Below are positions 1 through 8,764 of a stretch of DNA of 27,587 nucleotides, in pieces. Both the position numbers and the translations under genes were made by a program. The number at the start of each line of letters is the position of its first letter. The stretch's first letter is position 1. Under the pieces are notes generated by a model. The model was not told the origin of the DNA. It saw only the letters and a list, made by a program, of their open reading frames with translations, and did no database searches. Origin of the DNA: Candidatus Aminicenantota bacterium (lineage in GTDB: Bacteria > Acidobacteriota > B3-B38 > Guanabaribacteriales > B3-B38); assembly GCA_029880275.1 (NCBI GenBank), contig JAOUOQ010000004.1, positions 1-27,587 on the forward strand, read 5' to 3'.

Positions 1-2
1 TG

Positions 3-30
3 TTGACTTACTCCTATAAGTTGTGATAAA
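3..30 (+). promoter_or_regulatory. Possible sigma70 promoter of the transglycosylase gene
   Basis: A TTGACT hexamer at 3-8 is followed after 16 bases by GATAAA at 25-30, a 4/6 match to TATAAT. A ribosome binding site (GAGGGAG, about 68-74) and the ATG at 80 follow. The match is moderate in AT-rich sequence, so this is a candidate only. Confidence 0.3.
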
Positions 31-79
31 TAATAAATTACTCCTTGATATCGCAGATACTACTGAAGAGGGAGAATGA

Positions 80-1927
80 ATGCGCTGGAGAAAAGTTCCT
101 GAAGTCATCATAATATTTATAGTATTGGGTCTTATTTCAGGATGTAGCACAATTCATAAAAAAGAGGCCCCTCAACCAAGGATTGTATCATCTCCTTCTG
201 CCACCCACCAGCAAGATGACGACCTCAAAGACATCTTACAAAGAGCGAAGAATTGCTTCCGTCATGGTAGCAAAGCCCAACATATGGGCAACTTCGAGGA
301 AGCTCTCCTTAAATTTGGCGAGGCTATCGATATTATCACCCACTCAGGAGTGAACCTGGAAGATTCACCCCAATTAAAGGGTCTGTTTGATGACATATCA
401 AGCTGTGTTGCAGAGCTGACCATAATCAATGAGCCGGAATTAGAACCTTATATTAAAACCGATATCAAAGATGAGTTGGAAATAATCGACCCCGAACACC
501 CTCAGGGTGAGCAGCCTTTATTAGAGGAAGATAAAGCCGAGGAACCCGAAGAAATTACCTACGATATACCTATGAGTTCTCACCCTAAAATTCAAGCCTT
601 CATAAAGCTATTCCAAACCGATCGGCGGGAGAAGATGCAGGAGAGCCTAAAGCGTTCGGGTAAATATCTCCCCCTTTTCCGCCAAATCTTCGAAAAAGAA
701 GGGCTTCCTAAGGACCTGGCTTACATTCCTCTTATAGAGAGCTCTTTCAAGCCGCTGGCTTACTCACGAGCTCGTGCCAAGGGAATATGGCAATTCATAG
801 TGGGCACTGCATTAAAATATGGATTACGCATCGATTGGTGGATTGACGAAAGGGCTGATCCGGAGAAATCGTGCCTGGCGGCTGCCCGCTATCTAAAAGA
901 CCTTTATAATATGTTCGGCGATTGGTATCTGGCCATGGCCGCCTATAATGCAGGAGAAAATAGAGTACTGAGAGCTGTCAGGAGTCTCAAAACAAAAGAC
1001 TTCTGGAAAATCGCCTCTACACGCTATTTGAAGCGGGAAACCAGAAACTATATCCCTGCTATCCTGGCTGCCATTCATATTGCCAAAAATCCTGAGCTAT
1101 ACGGATTCTCCACTGAAAGGGAAGAGCCGATACTCTATACTAAGGCGCCCATCCCCAGCTGCACTGACCTGCAGTTGATCGCCGACTGTGCTCAGACCTC
1201 TCTGCAGACCATTCTTGAGCTGAATCCGGATCTTAGGAGGCTGACCACTCCACCCGATCATCCCCATTACCAGATAAAGTTACCAGCAGGGAGTGATGAG
1301 GTTTTTCTGGCTAATTATTCCCAAGTACCTCCGGATGAAAGGGTTTCCTGGCTTAGGCACCAAGTACGCAGTGGAGAGACTCTTTCCCAGATAGCGCGGC
1401 GCTATCGAACCACAGTATCAGCCATATGCCAGGCTAACAACATTCGGAACAGTCACTTCATCCGCAAGGGAAGCCTGATTGTTATCCCAAAAGGTAATAC
1501 TAAATATGAATATGCCTCAGTTGTAAAAGACTTACAATCCAATAAAAAAACACCCACTCCTTACCAGAAAGGACAACGAATTACTTACAAGGTCCGTCGA
1601 GGGGACACCATCTATAGGATTGCCCTACGCTATGGCACAACTGTGGAGAGCCTGATGAGCTGGAATGGCTTATCTCCCAACGATAAAATTTACCCCGGAC
1701 AGAAACTCTCTTTATGGGTTGGCACAAAGATAGATGTAGATAACAAGACACCGGTAGGCAGTGGTGCCTCGGCCGTTATAACTTATAGAGTAAAACAGGG
1801 GGATACCCTCTATCGTATAGCCAGCGACTTTAGAACAACAGTCAAGGATATCTGCCAATGGAATAGTCTCTCGCCAAGGGATACTATTTATCCCGGTGAT
1901 GAGCTAACTATCTATCGCCGTCCTTGA
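80..1927 (+). CDS. mltD: MltD-like membrane-bound lytic murein transglycosylase with three LysM domains
   Basis: This is a predicted lipoprotein that cleaves the glycan strands of peptidoglycan. Residues 1-22 form a lipoprotein signal ending in the lipobox LISGC (Cys22). Residues 50-90 look like a short helical (TPR-like) stretch, followed by an acidic linker. The SLT domain spans about 195-315, with the putative catalytic Glu220 in the IESSF motif, then AKGIWQF and the AAYNAGE motif. Three peptidoglycan-binding LysM domains follow at about 428-473, 502-548 and 568-615. The last two resemble each other closely and suggest a tandem duplication. At 615 residues it is longer than E. coli MltD because of the N-terminal spacer. 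The ATG at 80 has a good Shine-Dalgarno sequence; an overlapping ATG at 76 is out of frame. A terminator-like hairpin lies downstream at 2011-2045. The family assignment is secure; the exact product chemistry is inferred. Confidence 0.93.
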   Translation: MRWRKVPEVIIIFIVLGLISGCSTIHKKEAPQPRIVSSPSATHQQDDDLKDILQRAKNCFRHGSKAQHMGNFEEALLKFGEAIDIITHSGVNLEDSPQLKGLFDDISSCVAELTIINEPELEPYIKTDIKDELEIIDPEHPQGEQPLLEEDKAEEPEEITYDIPMSSHPKIQAFIKLFQTDRREKMQESLKRSGKYLPLFRQIFEKEGLPKDLAYIPLIESSFKPLAYSRARAKGIWQFIVGTALKYGLRIDWWIDERADPEKSCLAAARYLKDLYNMFGDWYLAMAAYNAGENRVLRAVRSLKTKDFWKIASTRYLKRETRNYIPAILAAIHIAKNPELYGFSTEREEPILYTKAPIPSCTDLQLIADCAQTSLQTILELNPDLRRLTTPPDHPHYQIKLPAGSDEVFLANYSQVPPDERVSWLRHQVRSGETLSQIARRYRTTVSAICQANNIRNSHFIRKGSLIVIPKGNTKYEYASVVKDLQSNKKTPTPYQKGQRITYKVRRGDTIYRIALRYGTTVESLMSWNGLSPNDKIYPGQKLSLWVGTKIDVDNKTPVGSGASAVITYRVKQGDTLYRIASDFRTTVKDICQWNSLSPRDTIYPGDELTIYRRP

Positions 1928-2010
1928 GTTCCCCTTCGATTTTAGCACCGTTGAGTATAATCTTAATTTTTTAGGAAAGACTCAAGGATTTGATGCCAGC
2001 TCAACACATG

Positions 2011-2045
2011 GCAGGGACGAGGATGAAAAATGACCCCTGCTTTTT
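2011..2045 (+). terminator. Rho-independent terminator candidate after the transglycosylase gene
   Basis: GCAGGG at 2011-2016 pairs perfectly with CCCTGC at 2035-2040 across an 18-base loop. TTTTT at 2041-2045 follows directly. The stem is short and the loop rather large, but the position between two genes and ahead of a promoter supports a terminator. Confidence 0.5.
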
Positions 2046-2093
2046 CCCTGATGGCGCATAAGCTGATATATAGAGCCATAACAAGTCAAAACA

Positions 2094-2122
2094 TTGACAA
2101 CAACTAATTATTCTGTTAGTAT
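2094..2122 (+). promoter_or_regulatory. Sigma70-type promoter of the comM-like gene
   Basis: A perfect TTGACA at 2094-2099 is followed by a 17-base spacer and TAGTAT at 2117-2122 (4/6 match to TATAAT). Transcription would start near 2129, leaving a leader of about 35 bases before the ATG at 2165. No clear Shine-Dalgarno sequence is visible in that leader. Confidence 0.5.
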
Positions 2123-2164
2123 TGTTAAAAATTTTAATAATTCTTCGAATTCGGTTGAGCCTTA

Positions 2165-3700
2165 ATGTTAGCCAAGATTCTTAGTTCGTCCATATACGGG
2201 TTAGAAGCTCTATTGGTAAAAGTTGAAGTAGATGTCACAGCAGGGTTACCCACCTTCCTTATAGTTGGATTGCCCGACATCTCTGTCAAAGAAAGTCGGG
2301 AGCGAATAAAATCTGCCATCAAGAATTGCGGCTATCAATTCCCGGTAAAGCAAATCACCATTAATTTGGCACCTGCCGATATTAAAAAAGAAGGACCCTA
2401 TTTCGACCTTCCTATGGCAATTGGCATCTTATCCGCTACCGGAGTAATAAGCCGAAAAGAGATAGATGATTTTTTAATCATGGGGGAGCTATCTTTAGAT
2501 GGGAGCATCCGTCCGATCAAGGGTGCCCTATCTATGTCGGTAAAGGCGAGAGAGGCTAAGTTAAAGGGATTTATTCTCTCCCAAGATAACTCCCGAGAAG
2601 CCGCCATTGTGGAAGGGGTGGACATCTATCCTGTAAGTAATCTCCCTGAAGCAGTGGAGTTTTTGAATGGGCGCCGACCCATAACCCCTTATAAAGTTGA
2701 TCCCATGAATTTGTTTCTGGAGAGAAGCCGATATGATATAGGCTTTCAGGATGTAAAGGGGCAGACACATGTCAAGAGAGCTTTGGAGGTGGCGGTAGCT
2801 GGAGGGCACAACATTATCATGATAGGACCGCCGGGTTCGGGTAAGACTATGCTGGCAAAGCGCCTCCCCACCATACTGCCGCCGATGACCTTTGAGGAAG
2901 CTATTGAGACCACCAAAATCAACAGCATTGCCGGAGTGTTCAATAGCAAGAAGGGCTTAACCGCAGTTCGTCCTTTCAGAGCTCCTCATCACACTATATC
3001 TAATGCAGGGCTGGTAGGTGGAGGAACCTATCCTATGCCCGGAGAGATAAGCTTGGCTCACAATGGAGTTCTTTTCCTGGATGAACTCCTCGAATTCCAG
3101 CGAAATGTGCTTGATGTTCTGAGGCAACCGATGGAAGATGGATTGGTCACCATATCCCGAGCGTCTCACTCGTTGACCTATCCAGCTCGTTTTATGCTGG
3201 CAGCGGCGATGAACCCTTGTCCTTGCGGCTACTTTACCGACCAATTCAAAGAATGTACCTGCACCCCACTGCAGGTTCAGCGTTATCTGTCGAAGATTTC
3301 GGGTCCTCTAATGGACAGAATCGATATTCATATAGAGGTCCCTTCCGTTAAATATCGGGAATTGGCAAGTCAGCATCCCTCAGAGAACTCTGAGGTGATC
3401 AGGGAGCGGGTAGCCAAAGCAAGAGAAATCCAGCTTGAACGCCTTAAGGGTGAGAAGATTTATTGCAATGCCCAGATGGGTTCGCAGAAGATAAGAAAGT
3501 ATTGTTTCATCAGCGAGGATTCGGCAAACCTTCTGGAGATGGCTATCGACAGGCTGGGATTTAGTGCTCGTGCTCATGACCGCATATTAAAAGTTGCTCG
3601 CACAATTGCCGACCTGGAGGGGGCATCTTGTATCGAAGCAAACCACATATCCGAGGCTATTCAATATCGAAGCCTGGACCGATATCCATGGAATAGATAA
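2165..3700 (+). CDS. comM: ComM/YifB family Mg-chelatase-like AAA+ ATPase
   Basis: This cytosolic AAA+ protein belongs to the ComM (YifB) family. In Vibrio, ComM is a helicase that promotes branch migration during natural transformation; it is widespread in bacteria that are not known to be competent. The N-terminal YifB domain (about 1-180) begins with the typical SSIYGLEA and LPTFLIVGLPD motifs. The ATPase core follows, with the Walker A motif GPPGSGKT at 221-228, a Walker B in GVLFLDELLEF, and the family motifs RAPHHTIS, AAMNPCPCG and MDRIDIH. The C-terminal helical domain ends near 511. This is the usual length of about 500-510 residues, so the gene looks complete. The start is preceded by a promoter at 2094-2122. 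No other competence gene lies nearby, so the role in DNA uptake is inferred from the family only. Confidence 0.93.
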   Translation: MLAKILSSSIYGLEALLVKVEVDVTAGLPTFLIVGLPDISVKESRERIKSAIKNCGYQFPVKQITINLAPADIKKEGPYFDLPMAIGILSATGVISRKEIDDFLIMGELSLDGSIRPIKGALSMSVKAREAKLKGFILSQDNSREAAIVEGVDIYPVSNLPEAVEFLNGRRPITPYKVDPMNLFLERSRYDIGFQDVKGQTHVKRALEVAVAGGHNIIMIGPPGSGKTMLAKRLPTILPPMTFEEAIETTKINSIAGVFNSKKGLTAVRPFRAPHHTISNAGLVGGGTYPMPGEISLAHNGVLFLDELLEFQRNVLDVLRQPMEDGLVTISRASHSLTYPARFMLAAAMNPCPCGYFTDQFKECTCTPLQVQRYLSKISGPLMDRIDIHIEVPSVKYRELASQHPSENSEVIRERVAKAREIQLERLKGEKIYCNAQMGSQKIRKYCFISEDSANLLEMAIDRLGFSARAHDRILKVARTIADLEGASCIEANHISEAIQYRSLDRYPWNR

Positions 3701-3724
3701 TAGCTAATTTTCAAGGAGAGCGAG

Positions 3725-6028
3725 ATGATAGGAAGCGATTTATGGCCTAAGAAAAAACTAATAATTACCCTGCGTTGGTTAATAATTATCATAATATCTT
3801 ATCTTATTATATTCGGTCGATCTTCTATACTTTTATTTTCAGGCAGCAGCTTGCTGATTTTCATGTTCATCGCCTCTAACATCTTCTTTTACTTTCTCCC
3901 GAAAAGATTCTTTATGAGCCCTAACTTCGACTACCTGATGCTCATTGCCGATACGGCTTTGATATCTCTGGGGCTCTTTCTGACAGGCCAGGCAAGGACC
4001 GATTTTTACCTGGTTTATTTCCTGATTATCATTCTGGCCACCCTGGGAAGAAACCTCATAGAAATCGTAGGAAACGCCATCATTATATGCATAGTTTATG
4101 GAATCCTTTTCCTGAAGGCTGAAGATATAAGCGGCAGTTATGGAGCATTCCTTCTGCTGCGAATCCCCTTTATATTTATAATCGCCTTTTTCTATGGGAC
4201 CTTTGTAGAGAAAGTCAAACGAGAGCAGTTGACCGCCCGGAGATTAGCCGAGGAGAAGACAGATATGGAGAACATCCTGGCAATATCTCAGACTATAGCC
4301 TCTACCTTAGAGATGCGACATATTCTTGCAGTGATAATGGAAAAGATTAAAGAGAACATTAAAGGAATTGACTGCTCTATTCTACTTTTCAGAAAAGACA
4401 ATAACGAGCCTTACCTGGTACAGGGGAAGGGAAAGGAGGAAGTAGAATATTCCATAGTAAACCTTTCTGACTATCCAGAGTTAGAGAAAGCACTCAGCGA
4501 GAGAAAGCTCCTGCGGATACCCGATGTTTATCAGAGCCCTTTATTAGTGGATGTTAGCGACAGATTAACCAAGGAAAAGGTAGTCTCCCTGCTGGTAATT
4601 CCCCTCATGTTTGAAGACAGGGTTATGGGGGCATTGTATCTAAAGTCGATCAACCATCCCTCCTTTGTAACTCCCAGGGAGATTAGTTTCTATCAAGTAG
4701 TGGCAAACTCCGCTGCCAGTGCCTTGAAGAACGCCCAGATATTTGAAGAAGCAAAGCAGCAATCAATTACCGACGAACTCACCGGTCTTTATAACCATCG
4801 CCACTTTCAGAGCCTTTTAAAAGCAGAAGTTGAACGGTCAAAAAGGAATGATCAGCCGCTTTCAATTTTTATGATAGACATTGATAATCTAAAACTGGTC
4901 AATGATAACTTCGGTCATGCTTCAGGGGATACGGTATTACAGAGGGTGGGTAGTCTTCTGGTCAAAGCAACGCGCTATTCCGATATCCATGCCAGATACG
5001 GCGGTGATGAATTTATTTGTTTGCTCCCCAATGCTGGATTAAGGGAAGCATATAAAGTTGCCAGTCGGTTGTGTATAGATATCCATCGGGAGTTCAAAAA
5101 TACATTCTACAATATCACCGCCAGTATTGGCGTAGCCACTTTTCCCGCTTCTACCAATAATCCCAGCGACCTCATCCGCTTGGTCGACCAGGCAATGTAT
5201 TTGGCCAAACATAACGGGGGGAATCAGGTAAAATCGATAGAAATCGACGAGATAAAGGATCTGAAGAGCTGGAATTTAAAAACGCTGGAAGCCTTTATAT
5301 CGGTGATGTCCAAGCGGCACTTTCAGACCGGTGAGGAATTAGCCGATAGGGTGCGGGAAAAGCTCAGAGGGGTTTTTAACGAGGAGAGGATCCCTAAGGA
5401 GATTTATTCAACAGTAGCCTCTCTGGTAGCTGCCGTTGATGCTAAAGACCATTACACCCATGGACATTCTCATAAGGTGGTAGAATATGCTGTAGCAATA
5501 GCTAACCGATTGCGATTGCCGGCACCAGAGGTGGAGAAGATTGGACTGGCTGCTTCGCTCCATGACATCGGTAAGATCGGCGTCCCTGAAAGTGCTCTTC
5601 TCACTTCAAAGAGACTAAACCAAAATGAGCGGTCGCTGGTGGAGCAACACCCCGTGATAGGAGTTAAAATTCTGGAGCCCATTCATGCTTTCAGGGAGAT
5701 ATTGCCTCTGGTAAAGCATCATCACGAAAACTGGGATGGCAGTGGCTATCCAGACGGACTGAAGGAGGATGACATCCTTCTTGGAGCTCAGATAATTTCA
5801 TTGGCAGATGTGTTCCACGCTCTCACCAGCCAACGCCCTTATAGAAAAGCCCTCACCTTCGATCAAGCCTTGCAAGTTCTCAAAGAAGGAGCGGGCAAGA
5901 AATGGAAAAAGGAATTGGTGGACATCTTTATTGATATACTTGAGCAAGACAGAAAATTGAGTCCTCAAGAGAGCCCCATCAAACGGAATAAAGAAACTTT
6001 CCCTTCCTCATCTGAAGGTGTGGAATGA
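3725..6028 (+). CDS. Membrane c-di-GMP enzyme: TM-GAF-GGDEF-HD-GYP hybrid
   Basis: This is a 767-residue membrane protein predicted to both make and degrade cyclic di-GMP. Roughly the first 155 residues contain about six hydrophobic segments, followed by a short helical linker. A GAF sensor domain spans about 190-335. The GGDEF domain (about 345-505) has an intact GGDEF signature at 426-430 and an RxxD inhibitory site (RYSD, 417-420) exactly five residues before it. The C-terminal HD-GYP phosphodiesterase domain has HDIGK at 613-617, a triple histidine at 665-667 and GYP at 674-676. Both catalytic halves therefore look competent. An AAGGAGAGC-like ribosome binding site precedes the ATG, 24 bases after the comM-like gene, so the two genes may be cotranscribed. 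Which activity dominates cannot be told from sequence. Confidence 0.93.
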   Translation: MIGSDLWPKKKLIITLRWLIIIIISYLIIFGRSSILLFSGSSLLIFMFIASNIFFYFLPKRFFMSPNFDYLMLIADTALISLGLFLTGQARTDFYLVYFLIIILATLGRNLIEIVGNAIIICIVYGILFLKAEDISGSYGAFLLLRIPFIFIIAFFYGTFVEKVKREQLTARRLAEEKTDMENILAISQTIASTLEMRHILAVIMEKIKENIKGIDCSILLFRKDNNEPYLVQGKGKEEVEYSIVNLSDYPELEKALSERKLLRIPDVYQSPLLVDVSDRLTKEKVVSLLVIPLMFEDRVMGALYLKSINHPSFVTPREISFYQVVANSAASALKNAQIFEEAKQQSITDELTGLYNHRHFQSLLKAEVERSKRNDQPLSIFMIDIDNLKLVNDNFGHASGDTVLQRVGSLLVKATRYSDIHARYGGDEFICLLPNAGLREAYKVASRLCIDIHREFKNTFYNITASIGVATFPASTNNPSDLIRLVDQAMYLAKHNGGNQVKSIEIDEIKDLKSWNLKTLEAFISVMSKRHFQTGEELADRVREKLRGVFNEERIPKEIYSTVASLVAAVDAKDHYTHGHSHKVVEYAVAIANRLRLPAPEVEKIGLAASLHDIGKIGVPESALLTSKRLNQNERSLVEQHPVIGVKILEPIHAFREILPLVKHHHENWDGSGYPDGLKEDDILLGAQIISLADVFHALTSQRPYRKALTFDQALQVLKEGAGKKWKKELVDIFIDILEQDRKLSPQESPIKRNKETFPSSSEGVE

Positions 6029-6044
6029 ATGGGTAGAGGTTATC

Positions 6045-6269
6045 TTACCGTCGAATCAGAGCTATTATAATGGTAATGAGAAGACTTAACAAAAGGCAAG
6101 TAGCCAGGGGGAAATAAAATTGATAATTATCCCTTTTAATGTGAATATCACCCGGCAGTTTCCCTAACAGGGGCATTTCCCCTCCCCAGAGGATAAGAAT
6201 GCCTATGAAGATGAAAATTATGCCGGCAAAGATAAGAACTTTTCCCAATGGACGAATTTCAAGCATCAT
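6045..6269 (-). CDS. DUF2905 family small membrane protein
   Basis: This 74-residue protein matches the DUF2905 family. It has two hydrophobic helices at about 10-28 and 53-73. Between them lies the family's characteristic LGKLPGDI.I.R.NYQFYFPL segment, which can be seen here in full. The family is widespread and of unknown function; the protein is expected in the cytoplasmic membrane. The gene is convergent with the GGDEF-HD-GYP gene, only 16 bases away, and divergent from the next GGDEF gene. Two ATG codons stand in tandem at the start (6269 and 6266). A GGCAGGG stretch lies immediately upstream and would suit the second ATG slightly better. Confidence 0.85.
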   Translation of the reverse strand: MMLEIRPLGKVLIFAGIIFIFIGILILWGGEMPLLGKLPGDIHIKRDNYQFYFPLATCLLLSLLITIIIALIRR

Positions 6270-6418
6270 CCCTGCCCATCAAGGAGCAATAGTAAATTTC
6301 TCATTAATTATATCACTTTTTCAGGCATCATCAAAGAATTTAATAACTTACAGACTTTTGCTTAAGAAAATACAAAGGCAGAAGGTAAAACCCATTTACC
6401 CCTTATGGAGCTAATATA

Positions 6419-7693
6419 ATGGAAATATTTATGCTAATAATCATAGCTTGTGGAATTCTTGTAGTCTTTTTTATCTTCTTCCACCGACATCGTATGCTAA
6501 CCCTCAAAAGCAAATTAGAATCTGATCATTGGCAGGAGAGCGTGGAAGACCAATCGCAAATAGGTCAGCTCCAAAATACAGTTAGAGAACTCTCAGAGGA
6601 AAACCGTGAGCTTTCCAACTTACTCATATTCCTTCCCTCATTTGTCAAACAGCTCAATCTGGATCTTTATGGTAGGAAAATATCAGAAATTTTATGTAAG
6701 ATAATTGAGCATATTTTTGCCCCCAAGCAGATTCTGATATTCTTCAGTTCCAAAGACCGGCAAACTCTCATCCTTACCGCCGCTAAGGGGCTTATTAAAG
6801 AGGTCAATTTAGGTTATAAGATTGCAGTAGGAGAAGGTAGAATAGGATTGGTAGCTCAGAAAAAGATGACTATGAGTAATGATGATTTCCAAACGGAGAC
6901 TCGATTGGTAAAGGAAATGCTGCAAAAGACCACGCTTCCCTTCTTTACCTCTGAACTGTGCTCTCCCATAATATCCAGGGACGAAATCCTGGGAGTTATC
7001 AGCATTGGTGGGCCAACAAAACACTTTAAAAATGAGAAAATGATATTGAAGATGATTGCCGATCTGGGGAGCGTTGCTATTACCAACACCAGAATTTTCA
7101 GACAAAGGGAGTATCTGGCAAATTTTGATGGGCTCACCAGATTGTTTAATCGCAGGTATGCTATGTTCCTCATGGGAGACGAGATTATCCGAGCAGAAAA
7201 AAGAGGTAGTCCTATTTCGGTGTGCATCTTCGACATAGATAGTTTCAAACATTACAATGATTCTCATGGTCATTTAGCTGGTGACGAGGTTTTATCTACT
7301 GTCGGACAGATTATAAGAGAGACCATCCGTGAAGATGATATCGCAGTACGCTATGGAGGAGAGGAGTTCCTCTTTATTCTTCCTAATACACCCGAAAAGG
7401 GAGCTTATATTCTGGCAGAGAGAGTAAGAGAAAATATTGAGAAGTTCCGCTTTGCCAAAGAGGAGAGTCAACTATTGGGAAAGATAACCGTCAGCGGGGG
7501 GATTGCCACCTACCCCATGGACGGAAGAGATAGCTACCGACTCATTCAGGAGGCCGACAAGAGGATGTATCAGGCAAAACAGGCGGGCAGGAATCGTATA
7601 GTGTCTGGCTCCATGATAAAGGAGAAGCTGGAAGAGAGCTTTGCTCCCTCTCCCTCTCCCGATGAAAAGGATGAACCCAAAGAGTCTACCTGA
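6419..7693 (+). CDS. Membrane-anchored GAF-GGDEF diguanylate cyclase
   Basis: This 424-residue protein is a predicted diguanylate cyclase, converting two GTP to cyclic di-GMP. One N-terminal transmembrane helix spans about 4-22. A short coiled-coil-like segment (about 30-65) and a GAF-like sensor domain (about 75-225) follow. The GGDEF domain (about 230-400) carries the active variant GGEEF at 313-317 and an RxxD inhibitory site (REDD, 304-307) five residues upstream. It also has DIDSFKHYND, typical of the metal-binding strand, and the usual C-terminal ADKRMYQAKQAGRN helix. The last 25 residues are a charged low-complexity tail. A GGAG ribosome binding site lies about ten bases before the ATG. 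It is the second of three GGDEF proteins in this window. Confidence 0.92.
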   Translation: MEIFMLIIIACGILVVFFIFFHRHRMLTLKSKLESDHWQESVEDQSQIGQLQNTVRELSEENRELSNLLIFLPSFVKQLNLDLYGRKISEILCKIIEHIFAPKQILIFFSSKDRQTLILTAAKGLIKEVNLGYKIAVGEGRIGLVAQKKMTMSNDDFQTETRLVKEMLQKTTLPFFTSELCSPIISRDEILGVISIGGPTKHFKNEKMILKMIADLGSVAITNTRIFRQREYLANFDGLTRLFNRRYAMFLMGDEIIRAEKRGSPISVCIFDIDSFKHYNDSHGHLAGDEVLSTVGQIIRETIREDDIAVRYGGEEFLFILPNTPEKGAYILAERVRENIEKFRFAKEESQLLGKITVSGGIATYPMDGRDSYRLIQEADKRMYQAKQAGRNRIVSGSMIKEKLEESFAPSPSPDEKDEPKEST

Positions 7694-7790
7694 TAAAAAA
7701 GGGTTAAGTCTCTCCCCTCCCCTTGCTAAGTCCTGACCCTTTGTTATTCAATTGTCAATCCTATCTTTCTTTAAATCGAGTAATTTATTA

Positions 7791-7799
7791 TGCTATAAT
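7791..7799 (+). promoter_or_regulatory. Extended -10 promoter just before tsaC
   Basis: TGCTATAAT at 7791-7799 is a perfect extended -10 element (TGnTATAAT). The base match for a -35 at the expected distance is poor (TTAAAT, 7771-7776), as is common for extended -10 promoters. Transcription would begin near 7806, only about seven bases before the ATG at 7813. Confidence 0.45.
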
Positions 7800-7812
7800 T
7801 TTCAGTAAGCTT

Positions 7813-8472
7813 ATGAATCAAATAATTATAATTGACCCTAAGCACATAGATAAAGCGGAGATAAAAAGAGCAGCCCACATAGTGCGAGCGGGAGGGGCCA
7901 TCGTCTTTCCTACCGACACCTTCTATGCCTTGGGCGTGAACCCTTATGACCCTCAGGCAGTAGCTAAGGTTTATCAGCTCAAAAGAAGGAAGGCAATCCT
8001 CCCCATGCTGCTCCTTATAAGCGATGTAGAAGACCTTAAACAGATTCCCATTGAGCCTACGCCGAGCTTTTCCCCTCTTGCCCACCACTTTTGGCCGGGA
8101 GCTTTGACAATCGTGGTTAAAGTAGCAGATCGCTTTCCTGCCAATTTGAAAGCAGGGGGTCACACTCTCGGCTTTCGTCTTCCCCAAGCAGAAATCGCCA
8201 GAGAGATAGTGAGGCAATGCGGGTTCCCCATCACCGGGAGCAGTGCCAATATCTCCGGACAGCCCCCCTCCTCCCATGTCGGAGAGGTTATGAAGCAGTT
8301 TGGCACTAAAATCGACCTCATAATTGACGGAGGAACCACCACAGGAGTGAAAGGCTCCACCATCCTTGACCTATCGGGCGATGAGCCGACCATCCTCCGC
8401 GAGGGAGACCTTCCCTGGCAGGAAATCCAGGCATTTTTAAAAGTCCCCTTAAGATTTAAGGAGCAAAAGTAG
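7813..8472 (+). CDS. tsaC: L-threonylcarbamoyladenylate synthase (TsaC/YrdC/Sua5 family)
   Basis: This enzyme makes threonylcarbamoyl-AMP from threonine, bicarbonate and ATP, the first step of t6A modification at position 37 of ANN-reading tRNAs. It acts in the cytosol. The 219-residue protein has the YrdC hallmarks: GGAIVFPTDTFYALG near residues 25-40, KVYQLKRRKA with the basic nucleotide-binding residues, FWPGALTIV, and the GSSANISGQ motif at about 142-150. There is no C-terminal Sua5 domain, so it is of the short TsaC type. I chose the ATG at 7813. The frame stays open upstream to a TTG at 7723, but that extension runs over an extended -10 promoter and does not look like protein. No clear Shine-Dalgarno sequence precedes the ATG. 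The other t6A genes (tsaB, tsaD, tsaE) are not in the window. Confidence 0.9.
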   Translation: MNQIIIIDPKHIDKAEIKRAAHIVRAGGAIVFPTDTFYALGVNPYDPQAVAKVYQLKRRKAILPMLLLISDVEDLKQIPIEPTPSFSPLAHHFWPGALTIVVKVADRFPANLKAGGHTLGFRLPQAEIAREIVRQCGFPITGSSANISGQPPSSHVGEVMKQFGTKIDLIIDGGTTTGVKGSTILDLSGDEPTILREGDLPWQEIQAFLKVPLRFKEQK

Positions 8473-8623
8473 GGGTAACCCGGGATTTATTTTAAGCTTT
8501 TTTTGAATCTAATGAGTTTATAATTCACAGAAATCTGCCTGATTCTATGAACAATCCTAAAAGCATTTGCTTGGCATTCTGAATTAGGAGAGCCCTGGCG
8601 TTAATCTCTGGTGTATTTTAATA

Positions 8624-8658
8624 TTGATTTGAAAACTAATTGTATGCTATAAATTAGT
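8624..8658 (+). promoter_or_regulatory. corA promoter with an overlapping inverted repeat (operator candidate)
   Basis: TTGATT at 8624-8629, an 18-base spacer and the extended -10 TGCTATAAA (-10 hexamer 8648-8653) form a credible sigma70 promoter. A perfect inverted repeat, ACTAATT at 8635-8641 and AATTAGT at 8652-8658 with ten bases between, straddles the -10 element. A repressor bound there would block transcription. No M-box or other riboswitch fold was recognised in the leader of about 105 bases before corA. The rest of the interval 8473-8764 holds no gene I can support. Confidence 0.42.
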
Positions 8659-8764
8659 ATATTAATATATCTATCATACAAGAGAGGCGAACACTAAACA
8701 ATTTTTGAGAAGATGAGATTAGCATCTATTATCCATTATTGTATTCGAAGGAGGGTGAAAAATA

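Noticed and set aside
6809..7273. Open frames of 154 and 130 codons on the minus strand
   Set aside because: Both are shadows of the GAF-GGDEF gene.
7723..7812. TTG-initiated N-terminal extension of tsaC
   Set aside because: The extra 30 residues are not family-like, and a strong -10 element lies inside the stretch.
7771..8277. Open frame of 168 codons on the minus strand
   Set aside because: It is antisense to tsaC and shows no domain features.
8659..8764. Mg2+ riboswitch in the corA leader
   Set aside because: I saw none of the conserved M-box helices or loops, and the leader is short and AT-rich.
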